The notes under the pieces were generated by a model that had not been told where the DNA came from, made no database searches, and worked only from the letters and a program-made list of their open reading frames with translations. Of a stretch of 64,000 nucleotides of DNA, positions 53,203-62,469 are shown one piece after another. The stretch is taken from the NCBI GenBank assembly GCA_963825555.1, contig CAWGTZ010000018.1, positions 62,001-126,000 of the forward strand. Reading direction: 5' to 3'. Numbering within the stretch: position 1 is the stretch's first letter; each line of letters begins with the position of its first letter. Both the position numbers and the translations under genes were made by a program. Source of the DNA: JAGVSR01 sp963825555 (GTDB lineage: Bacteria > Pseudomonadota > Alphaproteobacteria > Rhizobiales > Hyphomicrobiaceae).

Positions 53203-53439
53203 ATGCCCATGTCCGCCACCGAAATCGAGCGCAGGATCAAAGCAAAGTTGCCCGACGCTGAGGTGCAGTTGACGGATCTTGCGGGAGACAACGATCACTG
53301 GGCTGCCCATGTGGTCTCGGCTACATTCAAGGGCCTGCCGCGAGTGCGCCAGCATCAACTCGTCTACGAAGCGTTCGGTGGCGAAATGGGCAACGTGCTG
53401 CATGCGCTGCAGCTCACGACCGCGCTGCCGGCCGAGTAG
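53203..53439 (+). CDS. bolA: BolA family protein
   Basis: A 78-residue BolA fold protein, MSATEIERRIKAKLPDAEVQLTDLAGDNDHWAAHVVSATFKGLPRVRQHQLVYEAFGGEMG. Residues H in DNDHWA and RxxxH motif support cluster handling with the neighbouring monothiol glutaredoxin. The bolA-grxD pair functions in iron-sulfur cluster transfer or iron regulation in other bacteria. ATG 53203 (or 53209). Confidence 0.94.
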   Translation: MPMSATEIERRIKAKLPDAEVQLTDLAGDNDHWAAHVVSATFKGLPRVRQHQLVYEAFGGEMGNVLHALQLTTALPAE

Positions 53440-53538
53440 CGGCCCGGGCGCGCCATTGACATCGAGCTTGTCCGGCCCCCAACTAACTTTCCAGCGACCC
53501 CAAACCGGTGCAATTCAGCCGTCCAGGAGAACTACATT

Positions 53539-53883
53539 ATGAGCGATAGCGATGTTCAAGCGCTGATCAAGGAAACCATCAATTCCAACGATGTCGTGCT
53601 CTTCATGAAGGGGAACGCCCGATTTCCGCAATGCGGGTTCTCGGCCACGGCGGCGAAAATCCTCCAGCACCTCGGCGTGCCGTTCAAGGATGTGAACGTA
53701 CTGGAAGATCAGGCCATCCGTGAGGGCATCAAAAGCTTTTCGAATTGGCCGACGATTCCGCAGCTCTACGTCAAGGGTGAGTTCATCGGCGGGTGCGATA
53801 TCATGCGCGAGATGTTCGAGGCCGGCGAATTGCACGACCTCATCTGCCAAAAAGGCATTCCCCACCAGCATCACCACGGCTGA
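53539..53883 (+). CDS. grxD: Monothiol glutaredoxin Grx4 type
   Basis: A CGFS-type glutaredoxin that carries a [2Fe-2S] cluster with BolA. Active motif KGNARFPQCGFSATAAK has Cys at 32; WPTIPQLYVKGEFIGGCDIM is the glutathione-binding region. The length is 114 aa with a natural histidine-rich tail (GIPHQHHHG). A strong intrinsic terminator ends the bolA-grxD unit. Confidence 0.97.
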   Translation: MSDSDVQALIKETINSNDVVLFMKGNARFPQCGFSATAAKILQHLGVPFKDVNVLEDQAIREGIKSFSNWPTIPQLYVKGEFIGGCDIMREMFEAGELHDLICQKGIPHQHHHG

Positions 53884-53940
53884 GAGGCTGAAGTCCGGTC
53901 TTTAGCCCTGGTTTCGCCATGTCCAGGGCCTGGTATGCTG

Positions 53941-53979
53941 CCCGCGCCGCAGAGTCAGCGGCGCGGGTTTTTTGTTTTG
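53941..53979 (+). terminator. Rho-independent terminator after grxD
   Basis: CCCGCGCCGC (53941-53950) and GCGGCGCGGG (53958-53967), perfect 10-bp stem, loop AGAGTCA, followed by TTTTTTGTTTTG. It lies within the frame upstream of the next gene's best start, which supports start 54000 there. Confidence 0.92.
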
Positions 53980-53999
53980 TGGAGAAGGCAGGACCAGGC

Positions 54000-55046
54000 A
54001 TGCGGCTCGGCGGACGGCGATTTCTGTTGAGCCTCGCCATTATCGCGGCCTCCGTTTGTCTGGCGCTCGGCATCTCGATGCCAATCATCAAGCTGACGAA
54101 GTACGTATTCTGGTCAACCGAGCACTCGCTCATCTCGACCGTGCAGGTCCTCATCAACGACGGCCAGATGTTCCTCGGCTTGACGGTTCTGATCTTTTCG
54201 ATCGTGCTGCCGGTTCTGAAATTGCTTTACCTGCTCCTCGTCTCCACCCTGCCCGCCAGCGAACTCGTTCGTCAGCACAAGCGGTTGAAGGCTCTCGAGT
54301 GGCTCGGCAAGTGGTCCATGCATGACGTCTTGGTGCTCGCCCTCACCATTTTTTTCATCAAGGCGCAGGGGCTTTACGATGCGACGAGCCTGACGGGCGT
54401 CTATTTCTTCACCGCCGCCGTCGTGCTCATGATCCTGTCCTACGCGTGGCTCAGAAACGAAGGTCTGGCCGCCGCACCCATGCTGGAGGCCGCGACACCG
54501 CCGCCGATATCCGCATTCCGAAATTTCGTTCTGTCGTTCCTAATTATTCTTGCGACCGTCTTCTTCGCGCTGGGCATCATCCTGCCAAGCATACGCTTCA
54601 CCACGATCTATGTGTGGACCAACGAGCACTCCATAGCGACCATCATCTGGGCGCTATACGACAGCCAGGAGATCTTTCTCTGCGTCGTCCTGTTCCTATT
54701 CTCGATCCTATTCCCGTTCCTGAAGCTTTTCTATCTGCTCACTCTTGTGACTTCGCCTGATATTCCCCCGGAGTTCCGCAAGAAATCGATCGCCACCATG
54801 GAATGGCTGGGGCGCTACTCGATGACGGACGTGATGGTTCTGGCGCTCATGATCTTCTACGTGAATTCCTCCGGCTATACGGAGGCGCGCGTTTTGCCCG
54901 GCATCTATTTCTTTGCCGCGAGTGCGCTCATAACGATGCTCGCTTACGGCTGGGCGAACACGGTGCCCGCGCGCCGCCCCACAGCCGCAGTTGCCGGCGA
55001 GCCTGTGCCCCTGCCGACCCACCCATCGCGCCGGCATCGCGGCTGA
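54000..55046 (+). CDS. PqiA-like integral membrane protein
   Basis: Integral membrane protein of 348 aa with two related halves, each containing ALGI(S/I)(M/L)P-(S)I-type motifs (LALGISMPIIKLTKY; ALGIILPSIRFTTIYVW) and SMHDVLVLALT / SMTDVMVLALM. This duplicated layout is typical of paraquat-inducible protein A. Such proteins belong to envelope lipid-trafficking or membrane-integrity systems with MCE proteins, but no pqiB/MCE gene is adjacent. ATG 54000 (MRLGGRRFLLSLA) is used because the frame upstream contains the grxD terminator. Confidence 0.83.
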   Translation: MRLGGRRFLLSLAIIAASVCLALGISMPIIKLTKYVFWSTEHSLISTVQVLINDGQMFLGLTVLIFSIVLPVLKLLYLLLVSTLPASELVRQHKRLKALEWLGKWSMHDVLVLALTIFFIKAQGLYDATSLTGVYFFTAAVVLMILSYAWLRNEGLAAAPMLEAATPPPISAFRNFVLSFLIILATVFFALGIILPSIRFTTIYVWTNEHSIATIIWALYDSQEIFLCVVLFLFSILFPFLKLFYLLTLVTSPDIPPEFRKKSIATMEWLGRYSMTDVMVLALMIFYVNSSGYTEARVLPGIYFFAASALITMLAYGWANTVPARRPTAAVAGEPVPLPTHPSRRHRG

Positions 55047-55080
55047 CAAAAAGAAAAAGCCGGTCCTGAGGACCGGCTTT
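55044..55080 (-). terminator. Rho-independent terminator of rpsD
   Basis: AAAGCCGGTCC (55056-55066) and GGACCGGCTTT (55070-55080), perfect 11-bp stem with TGA loop. On the minus strand it is followed by TTTTTCTTTTTG. It ends the rpsD transcript and might also act on the plus strand more weakly. Confidence 0.88.
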
Positions 55081-55134
55081 CCCAAACTCTGCAGAACTGT
55101 CAGGATGGCCACGCCAGCAGGCGTGTCGCGCCGA

Positions 55135-55752
55135 TCAGCGCGAGTAGAACTCGACCACCAGGTTCGGCTCCATAACGACGGGATAGGGCACGTCGGCCAA
55201 TGCTGGCACGCGCGACAGCTTCGCGGTCATCTTGGAGTGATCAATCTCGACGTAGTCCGGCACATCGCGCTCGGTGCTCTTGATCGCCTCGAGCAGCATC
55301 GGCAGCTGACGCGCGGCTTCCTTAACCTCGACGACATCGCCGATGCGCAGCCGATAGCTGGGGATCGTCACCCGGCGGCCGTTGACCTTCACATGGCCGT
55401 GGCTGACGAACTGGCGGGCGGCGAACACCGTCGGCACGAACTTCGCGCGGTAGACGACCGCATCGAGGCGGCGCTCGAGAAGGCCGATCAGCTGCTCGGA
55501 CGTCGAGCCCTTCAGGCGCGCGGCTTCCTTGAAGAGGCGCAGGAACTGGCGCTCCGAAATATTGCCGTAGTAACCCTTCAGCTTCTGCTTGGCCTTGAGC
55601 TGCTGTCCGAAGTCGGAGAGCTTCGAAACCCGGCGCTCACCGTGCTGGCCGGGACGGCTCTCGCGCTTGTTGAGAGGGCTCTTGGGCCGGCCCCAGATGT
55701 TTTCACCCAGGCGGCGGTCGATCTTGTGCTTGGCGCTATGGCGCTTGGTCAT
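55135..55752 (-). CDS. rpsD: 30S ribosomal protein S4
   Basis: Primary 16S rRNA-binding protein. Start MTKRHSAKHKIDRRLGENIWGRPKSPLNKRESRPGQHG, followed by the S4 domain RRLDAVVYRAKFVPTVFAARQFVSHGHVKVNGRRVTIPSYRLRIGDVVEV. The length of 205 aa from ATG 55752 is normal; the frame runs upstream to 55896 without homology. It stands alone, outside the alpha operon, as usual in alphaproteobacteria. Confidence 0.98.
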   Translation of the reverse strand: MTKRHSAKHKIDRRLGENIWGRPKSPLNKRESRPGQHGERRVSKLSDFGQQLKAKQKLKGYYGNISERQFLRLFKEAARLKGSTSEQLIGLLERRLDAVVYRAKFVPTVFAARQFVSHGHVKVNGRRVTIPSYRLRIGDVVEVKEAARQLPMLLEAIKSTERDVPDYVEIDHSKMTAKLSRVPALADVPYPVVMEPNLVVEFYSR

Positions 55753-55974
55753 GGTCTGGCACTCCGTTATGAGTTGCAGGCACAGCGCACCTTGCGCCGT
55801 CCTGTTGGAGCGCCCCCTCCTCTGCCCGTCTCTCCGTTCCGGAGGTCTGGACCGACAGGTGACAGGCGTGACGGCCTGAACACCGCGGGTGCGCAAAAGT
55901 TAACGCGGGCCTTGGAGGCCCGCGTCGGAAGTGTTCCTAGAGAAAGTCGGACCCGCAGTCAACCCGGCGAAGGG

Positions 55975-56646
55975 CTACTCGGCTTTCTCCGGCGCCGCTG
56001 CGGCGGCCGGGGTGGTCTTGGGTACAGTGGAGCCCGTGGCTGTCTGGTCGGGGGCGGCGGCAGGGGCGCCACCAGCCTGGACCGGCGCTACCTTCACCTT
56101 GAAGTTCGGGCCGCTTTCCACATAGGCCACGATCACGTCACGGACCTTGTTGCGCTGCTCCTCGGTGCAGGTCTGGGTCGCGCTCTTGCCGTCATCGATG
56201 ACGACTTCCTTGTCGCCGTCCTTCTCTACGAGGCGGATCTTGCCGGTGAGCAGCATCACGGTCGTGAGATGCAACTGGTTAATGTAGACCATCTGCTGGT
56301 CAGACCAGTTCTTCTTCTCCTCCTCGCGCTTCATCAGCGAGCGGTGGTTGATGATCTGATGATCGGTCAGGCCACAGATCTGGGCATGGGCCGAGATGCG
56401 GCCGACGCGAATGACTTCGCGCGCCACATCGATCGGAACCATCACCTCATCCTTTTTCTTCTTATCGATGACGATGACTGTGCCGTCCTGCTTGGAGAAC
56501 TGCTGAGGGGTGAGCGACCAAGCGTACTCCATAAACGAGCGCACGGACTTCTCGCTCAGTTCTTGCGCGGAAGCCGGCAGAACCACACTCAGAGTTGTCG
56601 CCGCAGCCAGCGCCCCGATCACCCCCGCCCTGATCGTCATTCGCAT
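55975..56646 (-). CDS. Secreted hypothetical protein near rpsD
   Basis: A 223-residue protein with a clear signal peptide (MRMTIRAGVIGALAAATTLSVVLPASAQ, cleavage near SAQ-EL). The mature part includes a helical segment EKSVRSFMEYAWSLTPQQF and one Cys in SAHAQICGLTDHQ plus one in ATQTCTEEQ. The C-terminus is Ala/Pro-rich (APVQAGGAPAAAPDQTATG). The family is not recognised. It lies between rpsD and trmJ, same strand as both. Confidence 0.75.
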   Translation of the reverse strand: MRMTIRAGVIGALAAATTLSVVLPASAQELSEKSVRSFMEYAWSLTPQQFSKQDGTVIVIDKKKKDEVMVPIDVAREVIRVGRISAHAQICGLTDHQIINHRSLMKREEEKKNWSDQQMVYINQLHLTTVMLLTGKIRLVEKDGDKEVVIDDGKSATQTCTEEQRNKVRDVIVAYVESGPNFKVKVAPVQAGGAPAAAPDQTATGSTVPKTTPAAAAAPEKAE

Positions 56647-56853
56647 CTTGCATTGCCCCTATTCTTGTGTGAGCCGTTCAAGCCCGTTCCTACGGCCCAT
56701 CGTATGCGCTGCCGCCGGCGTCAGCCTAATTCCCTACCGCTCCGGCGAGTTTCAAGGGACCCGCATCCAGAGGTCTTCCGGTTCCTAGCCAGTGACGTTT
56801 TCCCGGGCATCGCTCGGCTCAAAACTTGGCCAGATCAAGGCAGGTGGTGTGGA

Positions 56854-58080
56854 TCATTTTCGGACCAGTCCCTTGCCCCGCGCCAGAGTTGCAACTATGC
56901 CACGCAGAGTTTTAACCTCCTGGCCCGTCAGTTCGGCGCGCAAAAACATCGACCGCAGATTATTCACCACCGAGGGACGTTTTCCGGGCGACGAGAAGAA
57001 GCCCTGCCGCTCCAATTCTGCCTCGATATGCTCAAAGAATCCAAAGAGTTCCTCCTTGGTGGCGGGCAGCTGGTCACCCAGGTGGACACCGCTTGTTACA
57101 GGCGTCTCATAGGTCGTGACCCGGCCGAGCGAAGCGGCCTCGGAGTGGCGCATCCACTCGTAGCCGAGGATGAGCACCGCCTGCGCCAAATTGAGCGAGG
57201 CAAAACGGCTGTTCACGGGGATCATCACGATTGCGTCGGCCTTGGCCACCTCGGCTGTTTCCAGCCCATTCCGCTCACGTCCGAAAATAATGCCACACCG
57301 CTGGCCGTCTCCGATGCGGCGGCGCATCTCGACCACGACCTGCTCGGGCGTCATCACGGGCTTTCGCAGGTCGCGCTGGCGGGCGGTGGTGGCGCAGACC
57401 CAATTCAGATCTGCGAGGGCAGCGTCATACGTCTCGTAGGCTGCCGCGTCATCGATGACGTAGTTCGCCCCGGATGCTGCGATGCGGGCCTTCTCGTTCG
57501 GCCAGCCATCCCGTGGATCGACTAGGCGTAAGTCGTCGAGCCCGAAGTTGGCACAGGCCCGCGCCACCATGCCGATATTATCTGGCAGCTGCGGCTCGAC
57601 GAGGATGATGGACGGGGTCTTGCCGGCGGGGGCGATCGGACTTCCCTTGATATGCGCCCGGCGAATTCCATGGCGGAGCTTGCGCAGAACGCGGCGCGCC
57701 CAAAACCAGTAGTTCTCGCCTGACCACGTCTTCTCAAGCGCCGCCAGCGCCGGTGTTGTCAGACGGCCCGTGCCGGTTCCGAGCAGGCGGACTGCGCCGT
57801 CACCCACGACGATCTCCTCGTGGCGGGCGATGAAGTCGTCCAGCGACGCAATCCCTTGCGCATCCGTGCGACGCTTGCAGCCGGGACACGTCACCTGATC
57901 GGCTTCGCAACGCAGTTCCGCGCAGTAGGTAAGCACGGGATCAAGGGTTTGCCGGTCAAGCCCTGGGATGGCCAGAGCCGCCAAGCCCGCATCGACGGTC
58001 TTCTCGTGGCAGGCGTGCACGATGGTACTTAGCGCCTTGCCACCTACGCGGGGCTCCCCCTCCTCGAACTCGATCTGCAT
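56854..58080 (-). CDS. trmJ: tRNA 2'-O-methyltransferase TrmJ-type with N-terminal extension
   Basis: SPOUT-class RNA methyltransferase, probably tRNA (Cm32/Um32). The SPOUT domain starts near residue 156 (SIILVEPQLPDNIGMVARACANFGLDDLRLVDPRDGW) and includes GIIFGRERNGL and ASLNLAQAVLILGYEW, with a C-terminal helical tail. The first about 150 residues are extra compared with ordinary TrmJ. They contain Cys24, 53, 58, 65 and 68 (CAELRC, TCPGC), a possible zinc site, and GDGAVRLLGTGTGRLTTPALAALEKTW. ATG 58080 follows AAAGAG; GTG 58086 adds two residues. No in-frame internal start fits the SPOUT part alone. Confidence 0.82.
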   Translation of the reverse strand: MQIEFEEGEPRVGGKALSTIVHACHEKTVDAGLAALAIPGLDRQTLDPVLTYCAELRCEADQVTCPGCKRRTDAQGIASLDDFIARHEEIVVGDGAVRLLGTGTGRLTTPALAALEKTWSGENYWFWARRVLRKLRHGIRRAHIKGSPIAPAGKTPSIILVEPQLPDNIGMVARACANFGLDDLRLVDPRDGWPNEKARIAASGANYVIDDAAAYETYDAALADLNWVCATTARQRDLRKPVMTPEQVVVEMRRRIGDGQRCGIIFGRERNGLETAEVAKADAIVMIPVNSRFASLNLAQAVLILGYEWMRHSEAASLGRVTTYETPVTSGVHLGDQLPATKEELFGFFEHIEAELERQGFFSSPGKRPSVVNNLRSMFLRAELTGQEVKTLRGIVATLARGKGLVRK

Positions 58081-58283
58081 GTTCACTCTTTCGCTGGCGG
58101 CGCCTGGGGCGTCCGCGTGTCAGCCCGGCTATACCGAAGCGCCGGCGGTGCGCCAAGGCTCAGAGCGCGATTGTCCTTTTGGGCGGGTGCGGCCCGGGGC
58201 CCCTTGGCGATCCCGCAGGGGGGCCTTATGGTGCGCCGCATCAACTTCGCCCGCCACACTCAAGAAAGACAGGCACGCCCCAC

Positions 58284-59501
58284 ATGACGAAGATCAAGGT
58301 GACCGGCACCGTCGTGGAACTCGACGGCGACGAGATGACCCGCATTATCTGGCAGCTCATCAAGGATAAGCTCATCCACCCTTATCTCGACCTGAATCTG
58401 GAGTACTACGATCTGGGCGTCGAGTATCGCGACAAGACGAACGATCAGGTCACTATCGACGCGGCCAACGCCATCAAGAAGCACGGGGTGGGCGTGAAGT
58501 GCGCAACCATCACGCCGGATGAAGCGCGCGTCCAAGAGTTCAAACTCAAGGAAATGTGGAAGAGCCCTAACGGCACCATCCGCAATATCCTGGGTGGCGT
58601 CATTTTCCGCGAGCCCATCATCTGTAAGAATGTGCCGCGGCTTGTTCCGGGTTGGACGCAGCCCATCATCGTCGGCCGTCATGCCTTCGGCGACCAGTAC
58701 CGCGCCACTGATTTCAAGTTTCCTGGCAAGGGCACTCTGACGATCAAATTCGTCGGTGAAGACGGCGCAGTGATCGAGAGAGAGGTCTTCAAGGCCCCGG
58801 GTGGCGGCGTTGCCATGGCTATGTACAATCTCGACGAATCCATTCGCGAATTCGCGCGTGCGTCGTTCAACTACGGCCTCAACCGCAACTATCCTGTCTA
58901 CCTCTCGACCAAGAATACGATTCTCAAGGTCTACGACGGCCGCTTCAAGGACATCTTCCAGGAGGTCTTCGACGCGGAGTTCGCCGAAGAGTTCAAAAAG
59001 CGCAAAATCGTCTACGAGCACCGGCTGATCGACGACATGGTCGCTTCCGCCCTCAAATGGTCGGGCGGCTACGTATGGGCGTGCAAGAACTACGACGGCG
59101 ACGTGCAATCCGACACCGTCGCGCAGGGCTTCGGCTCGCTGGGCCTCATGACGTCCGTACTGATGACACCCGATGGCCGGACGGTGGAAGCGGAGGCCGC
59201 CCACGGTACCGTCACGCGCCACTTCCGCGAGCACCAGAAGGGCAAGGAGACTTCGACCAACTCGATTGCCTCCATCTTCGCCTGGACGCGCGGGCTTGCC
59301 CATCGCGCCAAGCTCGACGGTAACGAGGATCTGAAGCGCTTCGCCGCCACACTCGAAAAGGTCTGCGTCGACACGGTGGAGTCGGGGTTCATGACCAAGG
59401 ATCTCGCCCTCCTTGTCGGGCCAGATCAGAAGTGGCTTTCCACCACAGGCTTCCTCGACAAGATCGATGACAACCTGAAAGCCGCGATGGCCGCGGGCTG
59501 A
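58284..59501 (+). CDS. icd: NADP-dependent isocitrate dehydrogenase
   Basis: TCA-cycle enzyme oxidising isocitrate to 2-oxoglutarate with NADP+. The sequence MTKIKVTGTVVELDGDEMTRIIWQLIKDKLIHPYLDLNLEYYDLG is the eukaryote-like dimeric IDH type common in alphaproteobacteria. Later IRNILGGVIFREPIICKNVPRLVPGW binds substrate and EAAHGTVTRHFREHQKGKETSTN the NADP. The length is 405 aa from ATG 58284; the frame begins earlier at 58179 without support. Divergent from trmJ. Confidence 0.97.
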   Translation: MTKIKVTGTVVELDGDEMTRIIWQLIKDKLIHPYLDLNLEYYDLGVEYRDKTNDQVTIDAANAIKKHGVGVKCATITPDEARVQEFKLKEMWKSPNGTIRNILGGVIFREPIICKNVPRLVPGWTQPIIVGRHAFGDQYRATDFKFPGKGTLTIKFVGEDGAVIEREVFKAPGGGVAMAMYNLDESIREFARASFNYGLNRNYPVYLSTKNTILKVYDGRFKDIFQEVFDAEFAEEFKKRKIVYEHRLIDDMVASALKWSGGYVWACKNYDGDVQSDTVAQGFGSLGLMTSVLMTPDGRTVEAEAAHGTVTRHFREHQKGKETSTNSIASIFAWTRGLAHRAKLDGNEDLKRFAATLEKVCVDTVESGFMTKDLALLVGPDQKWLSTTGFLDKIDDNLKAAMAAG

Positions 59502-59687
59502 TAAGCCTGCGCGCCAATTCGCGGCTGGCAGCTTGGATCGCCGGCTGCGGAGCGCTAAACTGATTTGTTGCAGCGACACGCAACGCGCCGTTTATTGACA
59601 ATGTGCCAAGCCGGCTCGTGCCCCGCCGGGGCTGTCATGCTAGATGAGCGCACGATTAGACCGTCAACCGCTGCACCAGCCATCCGG

Positions 59688-60476
59688 ATGCTCGAGGACC
59701 ACCAAAGCTTTCAACTTACGTTTTCCGTCCGACATCTGTTCGTCGGCATGGTGGCATTGGCGCTGAGCATCATGCCGGTGCGGGCCGTGGAACCGTTGCA
59801 TGCACCGCTCTTCAGCCGCGCCTTTTCGCCAGACTACATAGCCACAGCCGACGATGCGTTGCCTGGCGAAACGCCACGTCCGGTGAAGGTATTCTTCCGC
59901 GTGACCGAACTGGGCGATTTGAAGATCACGAGCGGGCGCGTCGTGGTCGCGGACCCGTTCGTGCGCATGGACGATCCGCCGATCGCCACTCCCATTCCAA
60001 ACGGCTCTTATCCTGTGCGCCTCGCTGTTCTGCAGGGCACGATGGGTAACCGTCGGGTGGCATTTGCGCGGGTCGATTTCTCACCGGCGCCGGTTGTGCG
60101 CTGGCAAGCCGCTAAATCCGAGGACTTCTACCGGGATGCGGAGAACCCCGGTGGATCCTGGAATTTCGAGGTCGATTCGGGCATGGCCGCATTCTTCGAT
60201 CCCGAAGCCGGCGCAGCAGCACTGAAGGCCGCGAACGGTAACGAGGACTTCTTCGACAGCTGGTTGGAGAAAGGGCTGAACCGAGGCTGGAAAGACGATG
60301 GCGCAAGCGGGGCGTTTCGTCTCCTGATCGATGCCGGCCCGGCCAATGTGGCCGCCTTCGATGCCGGCTGGGGTGACGGGGTTTATATGGCCTATATCGG
60401 CTATGACGCCGATGGCCATGCGGCCGCGCTCGTTGCAGACTTCGACATCCTTGACTGGTCCAAAGTGAGTGAATAG
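59688..60476 (+). CDS. DUF4241 domain protein with signal peptide
   Basis: Probable secreted or periplasmic protein with a DUF4241 fold: LKITSGRVVVADPFVRMDDPP, NGSYPVRLAVLQGTMGNRRVAFARVDFSPAPVVRW, and the end FDAGWGDGVYMAYIGYDADGHAAALVADFDIL are characteristic. DUF4241 proteins have no established role, though some sit among immunity proteins. Start is uncertain: ATG 59688 gives a signal peptide ending near PVRA-VEP; ATG 59637 and TTG 59565 are in frame upstream. No toxin gene is next to it. Confidence 0.72.
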   Translation: MLEDHQSFQLTFSVRHLFVGMVALALSIMPVRAVEPLHAPLFSRAFSPDYIATADDALPGETPRPVKVFFRVTELGDLKITSGRVVVADPFVRMDDPPIATPIPNGSYPVRLAVLQGTMGNRRVAFARVDFSPAPVVRWQAAKSEDFYRDAENPGGSWNFEVDSGMAAFFDPEAGAAALKAANGNEDFFDSWLEKGLNRGWKDDGASGAFRLLIDAGPANVAAFDAGWGDGVYMAYIGYDADGHAAALVADFDILDWSKVSE

Positions 60477-60484
60477 CGCCGTGC

Positions 60485-62284
60485 TCAACTCTCAATCGGC
60501 GGGGTCGTCTTGGCCTTCACCCCATGGCTCTCCTTGCGCCCCGCCTTGCCCGCCGCCGATTGCAGTGCCGAGCGGAACTCGTCGCGCTTCTCGTGGATCG
60601 AAGCGATGACTGGGCCGGTCGGCACGCCGAGATCGACGAGGGCTGCCTCGGAAAGTTGTAGGCTCGCTTCGATCGTTTCAGGAACAGCGTCAGTGACGCC
60701 GATCTCATAGAGAAACCGCGCGTGATCCGCGTCACGCGCACGCGCGATAATCGTTATCGTCGGGCTCAACGCGCGGATCATACGCACGATGTCCTCGGTG
60801 GCGCTCCAGTCGTGGATCGTGATGATGACTGCCCTGGCGCGTAAAAGACCGCAGTGGATGAGAAAGCTCGTGTTGAGCGCATCGCCGTAAAAGACGGGCC
60901 GGCCTTCCGAGCGAGCATCGCTGACGATATCCGGCCGCTTCTCCGTGATGACGTGATTGATGCTGTGCACATCGAGCATGCTGGAGACCAGCGTTCCCAC
61001 GCGGCCGTGCCCGATCACAATAGCGACAAGTTCTTCGTCCGCGGCGGGCTTGGCCATCAGTTCGGCGGACACAGTTGCGGTGGGAACCGGAAAAGCGAGC
61101 TTGGCGATGTTGTCCAGGACCGGAATGAGGAACATGGAAAGCGACGCCACCACGACCAGGAACGAGGAGACACTCTGTTCGAGCACACCGACGGTTGCCG
61201 CGATACCGAGCAGAATGAAGGCGAACTCGCCAGCAGGCCCGATTACGGCTGCCGTACGGCCCGCCACCACGCGCTCGAAGCCGAAACTGCGCACGAGCGC
61301 CCCCGTGATCACGCCTTTTGCAAGGATCAGCCCGGCAACCGCACCCAGAACCGCAAGAGGGCTTTGCAGGACCGCGCCCACGTCTAGTCCCGCGCCGACT
61401 GTGAAGAAGAAGACTCCCAGTAGCAAGCTCTTGAACGGTTCGATCGTCGCCTCAATCGCCTTGCGGTATTCGGTTTCGGCCAGCAGGAGACCGGCCACGA
61501 ACGCACCCAGCGCCATCGACATGCCGGCAGCGGCGGTGAGCACGCCGCTGCCGACGGCGACAAGAAGAACGGCCGCCACGAAAAGGTCGTTGCTGCCGGT
61601 CGATGCGACGAGCCGGAAGAGCGGACGCAGTACCATATAGCCGGCCCCGACGAGGATACCGACCCCGGCGAGACTTTGCGCAAAGGCCGTCAAGAGGCCG
61701 GAAACAACCGCCTCCTCACTCTGCTGGCCAAGGATCGGAACAAGGATCAGTAGCGGGATGACGGCAAGATCTTGGAGGAGAAGAATGGCGAAGCTCGCTC
61801 GCCCAGTACCGAGCGACATGCGGTTCTGGGACGACAGCAACTCGATCACGATGGCAGTCGAAGAGAGCGCCAGCGCGAAACCGATGACGATTGAAGCTGC
61901 CGTCGTCTGCCCCAAGTAAGCGGCGAAGAAACCAATCACCGTGGCACTGATCAGAACCTGAAGCGTGCCAAGCCCGAAGACGAGACGGCGCATGGTCCAT
62001 AGGCGCCGAGGCGCCAGTTCCAGCCCAATGATGAAAAGCAGAAACGTGACGCCGAGTTCGCCGACGGGGGCCAGCTTTTCGTATTCGTAGACCGTGAACC
62101 AGCGAAAAATCGGGTCGTAGGGCAGAAGCCCCCCCAGCATGTGAGGACCGAGCACGACGCCGATCAGCAGATAAGCGAGAATGGGATTGAGGCGAACCTT
62201 CTGCAGCAGGGGGACGGCTACGGCTGCCGTCGCCAGAACGACGAGAACGTCTTCATAAGTTGTAACGTCGTTCGCCACCGCCAT
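60485..62284 (-). CDS. CPA2-type K+/H+ antiporter with RCK domain (KefB/YbaL-like)
   Basis: Membrane antiporter of 599 aa. About twelve helices (VLVVLATAAVAVPLLQKVRLNPILAYLLIGVVLGPH onward, with FALALSSTAIVIELL) are followed by a TrkA-N domain (VIGHGRVGTLVSSMLDVHSINHVI). The C-terminus has about 50 more residues. ATG 62284 (MAVANDV) is preferred; the frame extends to 62779 with non-membrane sequence. The gene ends 8 bp from the DUF4241 stop, convergent. Ligand gating by glutathione cannot be inferred. Confidence 0.88.
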   Translation of the reverse strand: MAVANDVTTYEDVLVVLATAAVAVPLLQKVRLNPILAYLLIGVVLGPHMLGGLLPYDPIFRWFTVYEYEKLAPVGELGVTFLLFIIGLELAPRRLWTMRRLVFGLGTLQVLISATVIGFFAAYLGQTTAASIVIGFALALSSTAIVIELLSSQNRMSLGTGRASFAILLLQDLAVIPLLILVPILGQQSEEAVVSGLLTAFAQSLAGVGILVGAGYMVLRPLFRLVASTGSNDLFVAAVLLVAVGSGVLTAAAGMSMALGAFVAGLLLAETEYRKAIEATIEPFKSLLLGVFFFTVGAGLDVGAVLQSPLAVLGAVAGLILAKGVITGALVRSFGFERVVAGRTAAVIGPAGEFAFILLGIAATVGVLEQSVSSFLVVVASLSMFLIPVLDNIAKLAFPVPTATVSAELMAKPAADEELVAIVIGHGRVGTLVSSMLDVHSINHVITEKRPDIVSDARSEGRPVFYGDALNTSFLIHCGLLRARAVIITIHDWSATEDIVRMIRALSPTITIIARARDADHARFLYEIGVTDAVPETIEASLQLSEAALVDLGVPTGPVIASIHEKRDEFRSALQSAAGKAGRKESHGVKAKTTPPIES

Positions 62285-62469
62285 CGTATAGTTAGCCCCC
62301 GCCCGCCGCGAATCCCCGCAACGGGACCGTGCGCTCAAAGCATCGGCCGGATCATGTTGCAGTGCAAGTGCGCGAAAAATTGCTTCGCGTTCTGCACTAT
62401 TCCGAGGCACTTGCCTCGACTTTATCCATCCGCTCCGCCGCCTGGACCTGAAACAACTCGCAGGCCTTC

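Noticed and set aside
53919..53999. Upstream start for the PqiA-like protein
   Set aside because: The segment contains the grxD terminator hairpin with a T-run, so translation from there is unlikely; ATG 54000 gives the typical membrane start.
54991..57525. An 844-codon plus-strand frame across rpsD, a secreted-protein gene and trmJ
   Set aside because: It crosses three confident minus-strand genes and has composition of a shadow frame.
58260..59579. A 439-codon minus-strand frame opposite icd
   Set aside because: Antisense to icd, with no homology visible.
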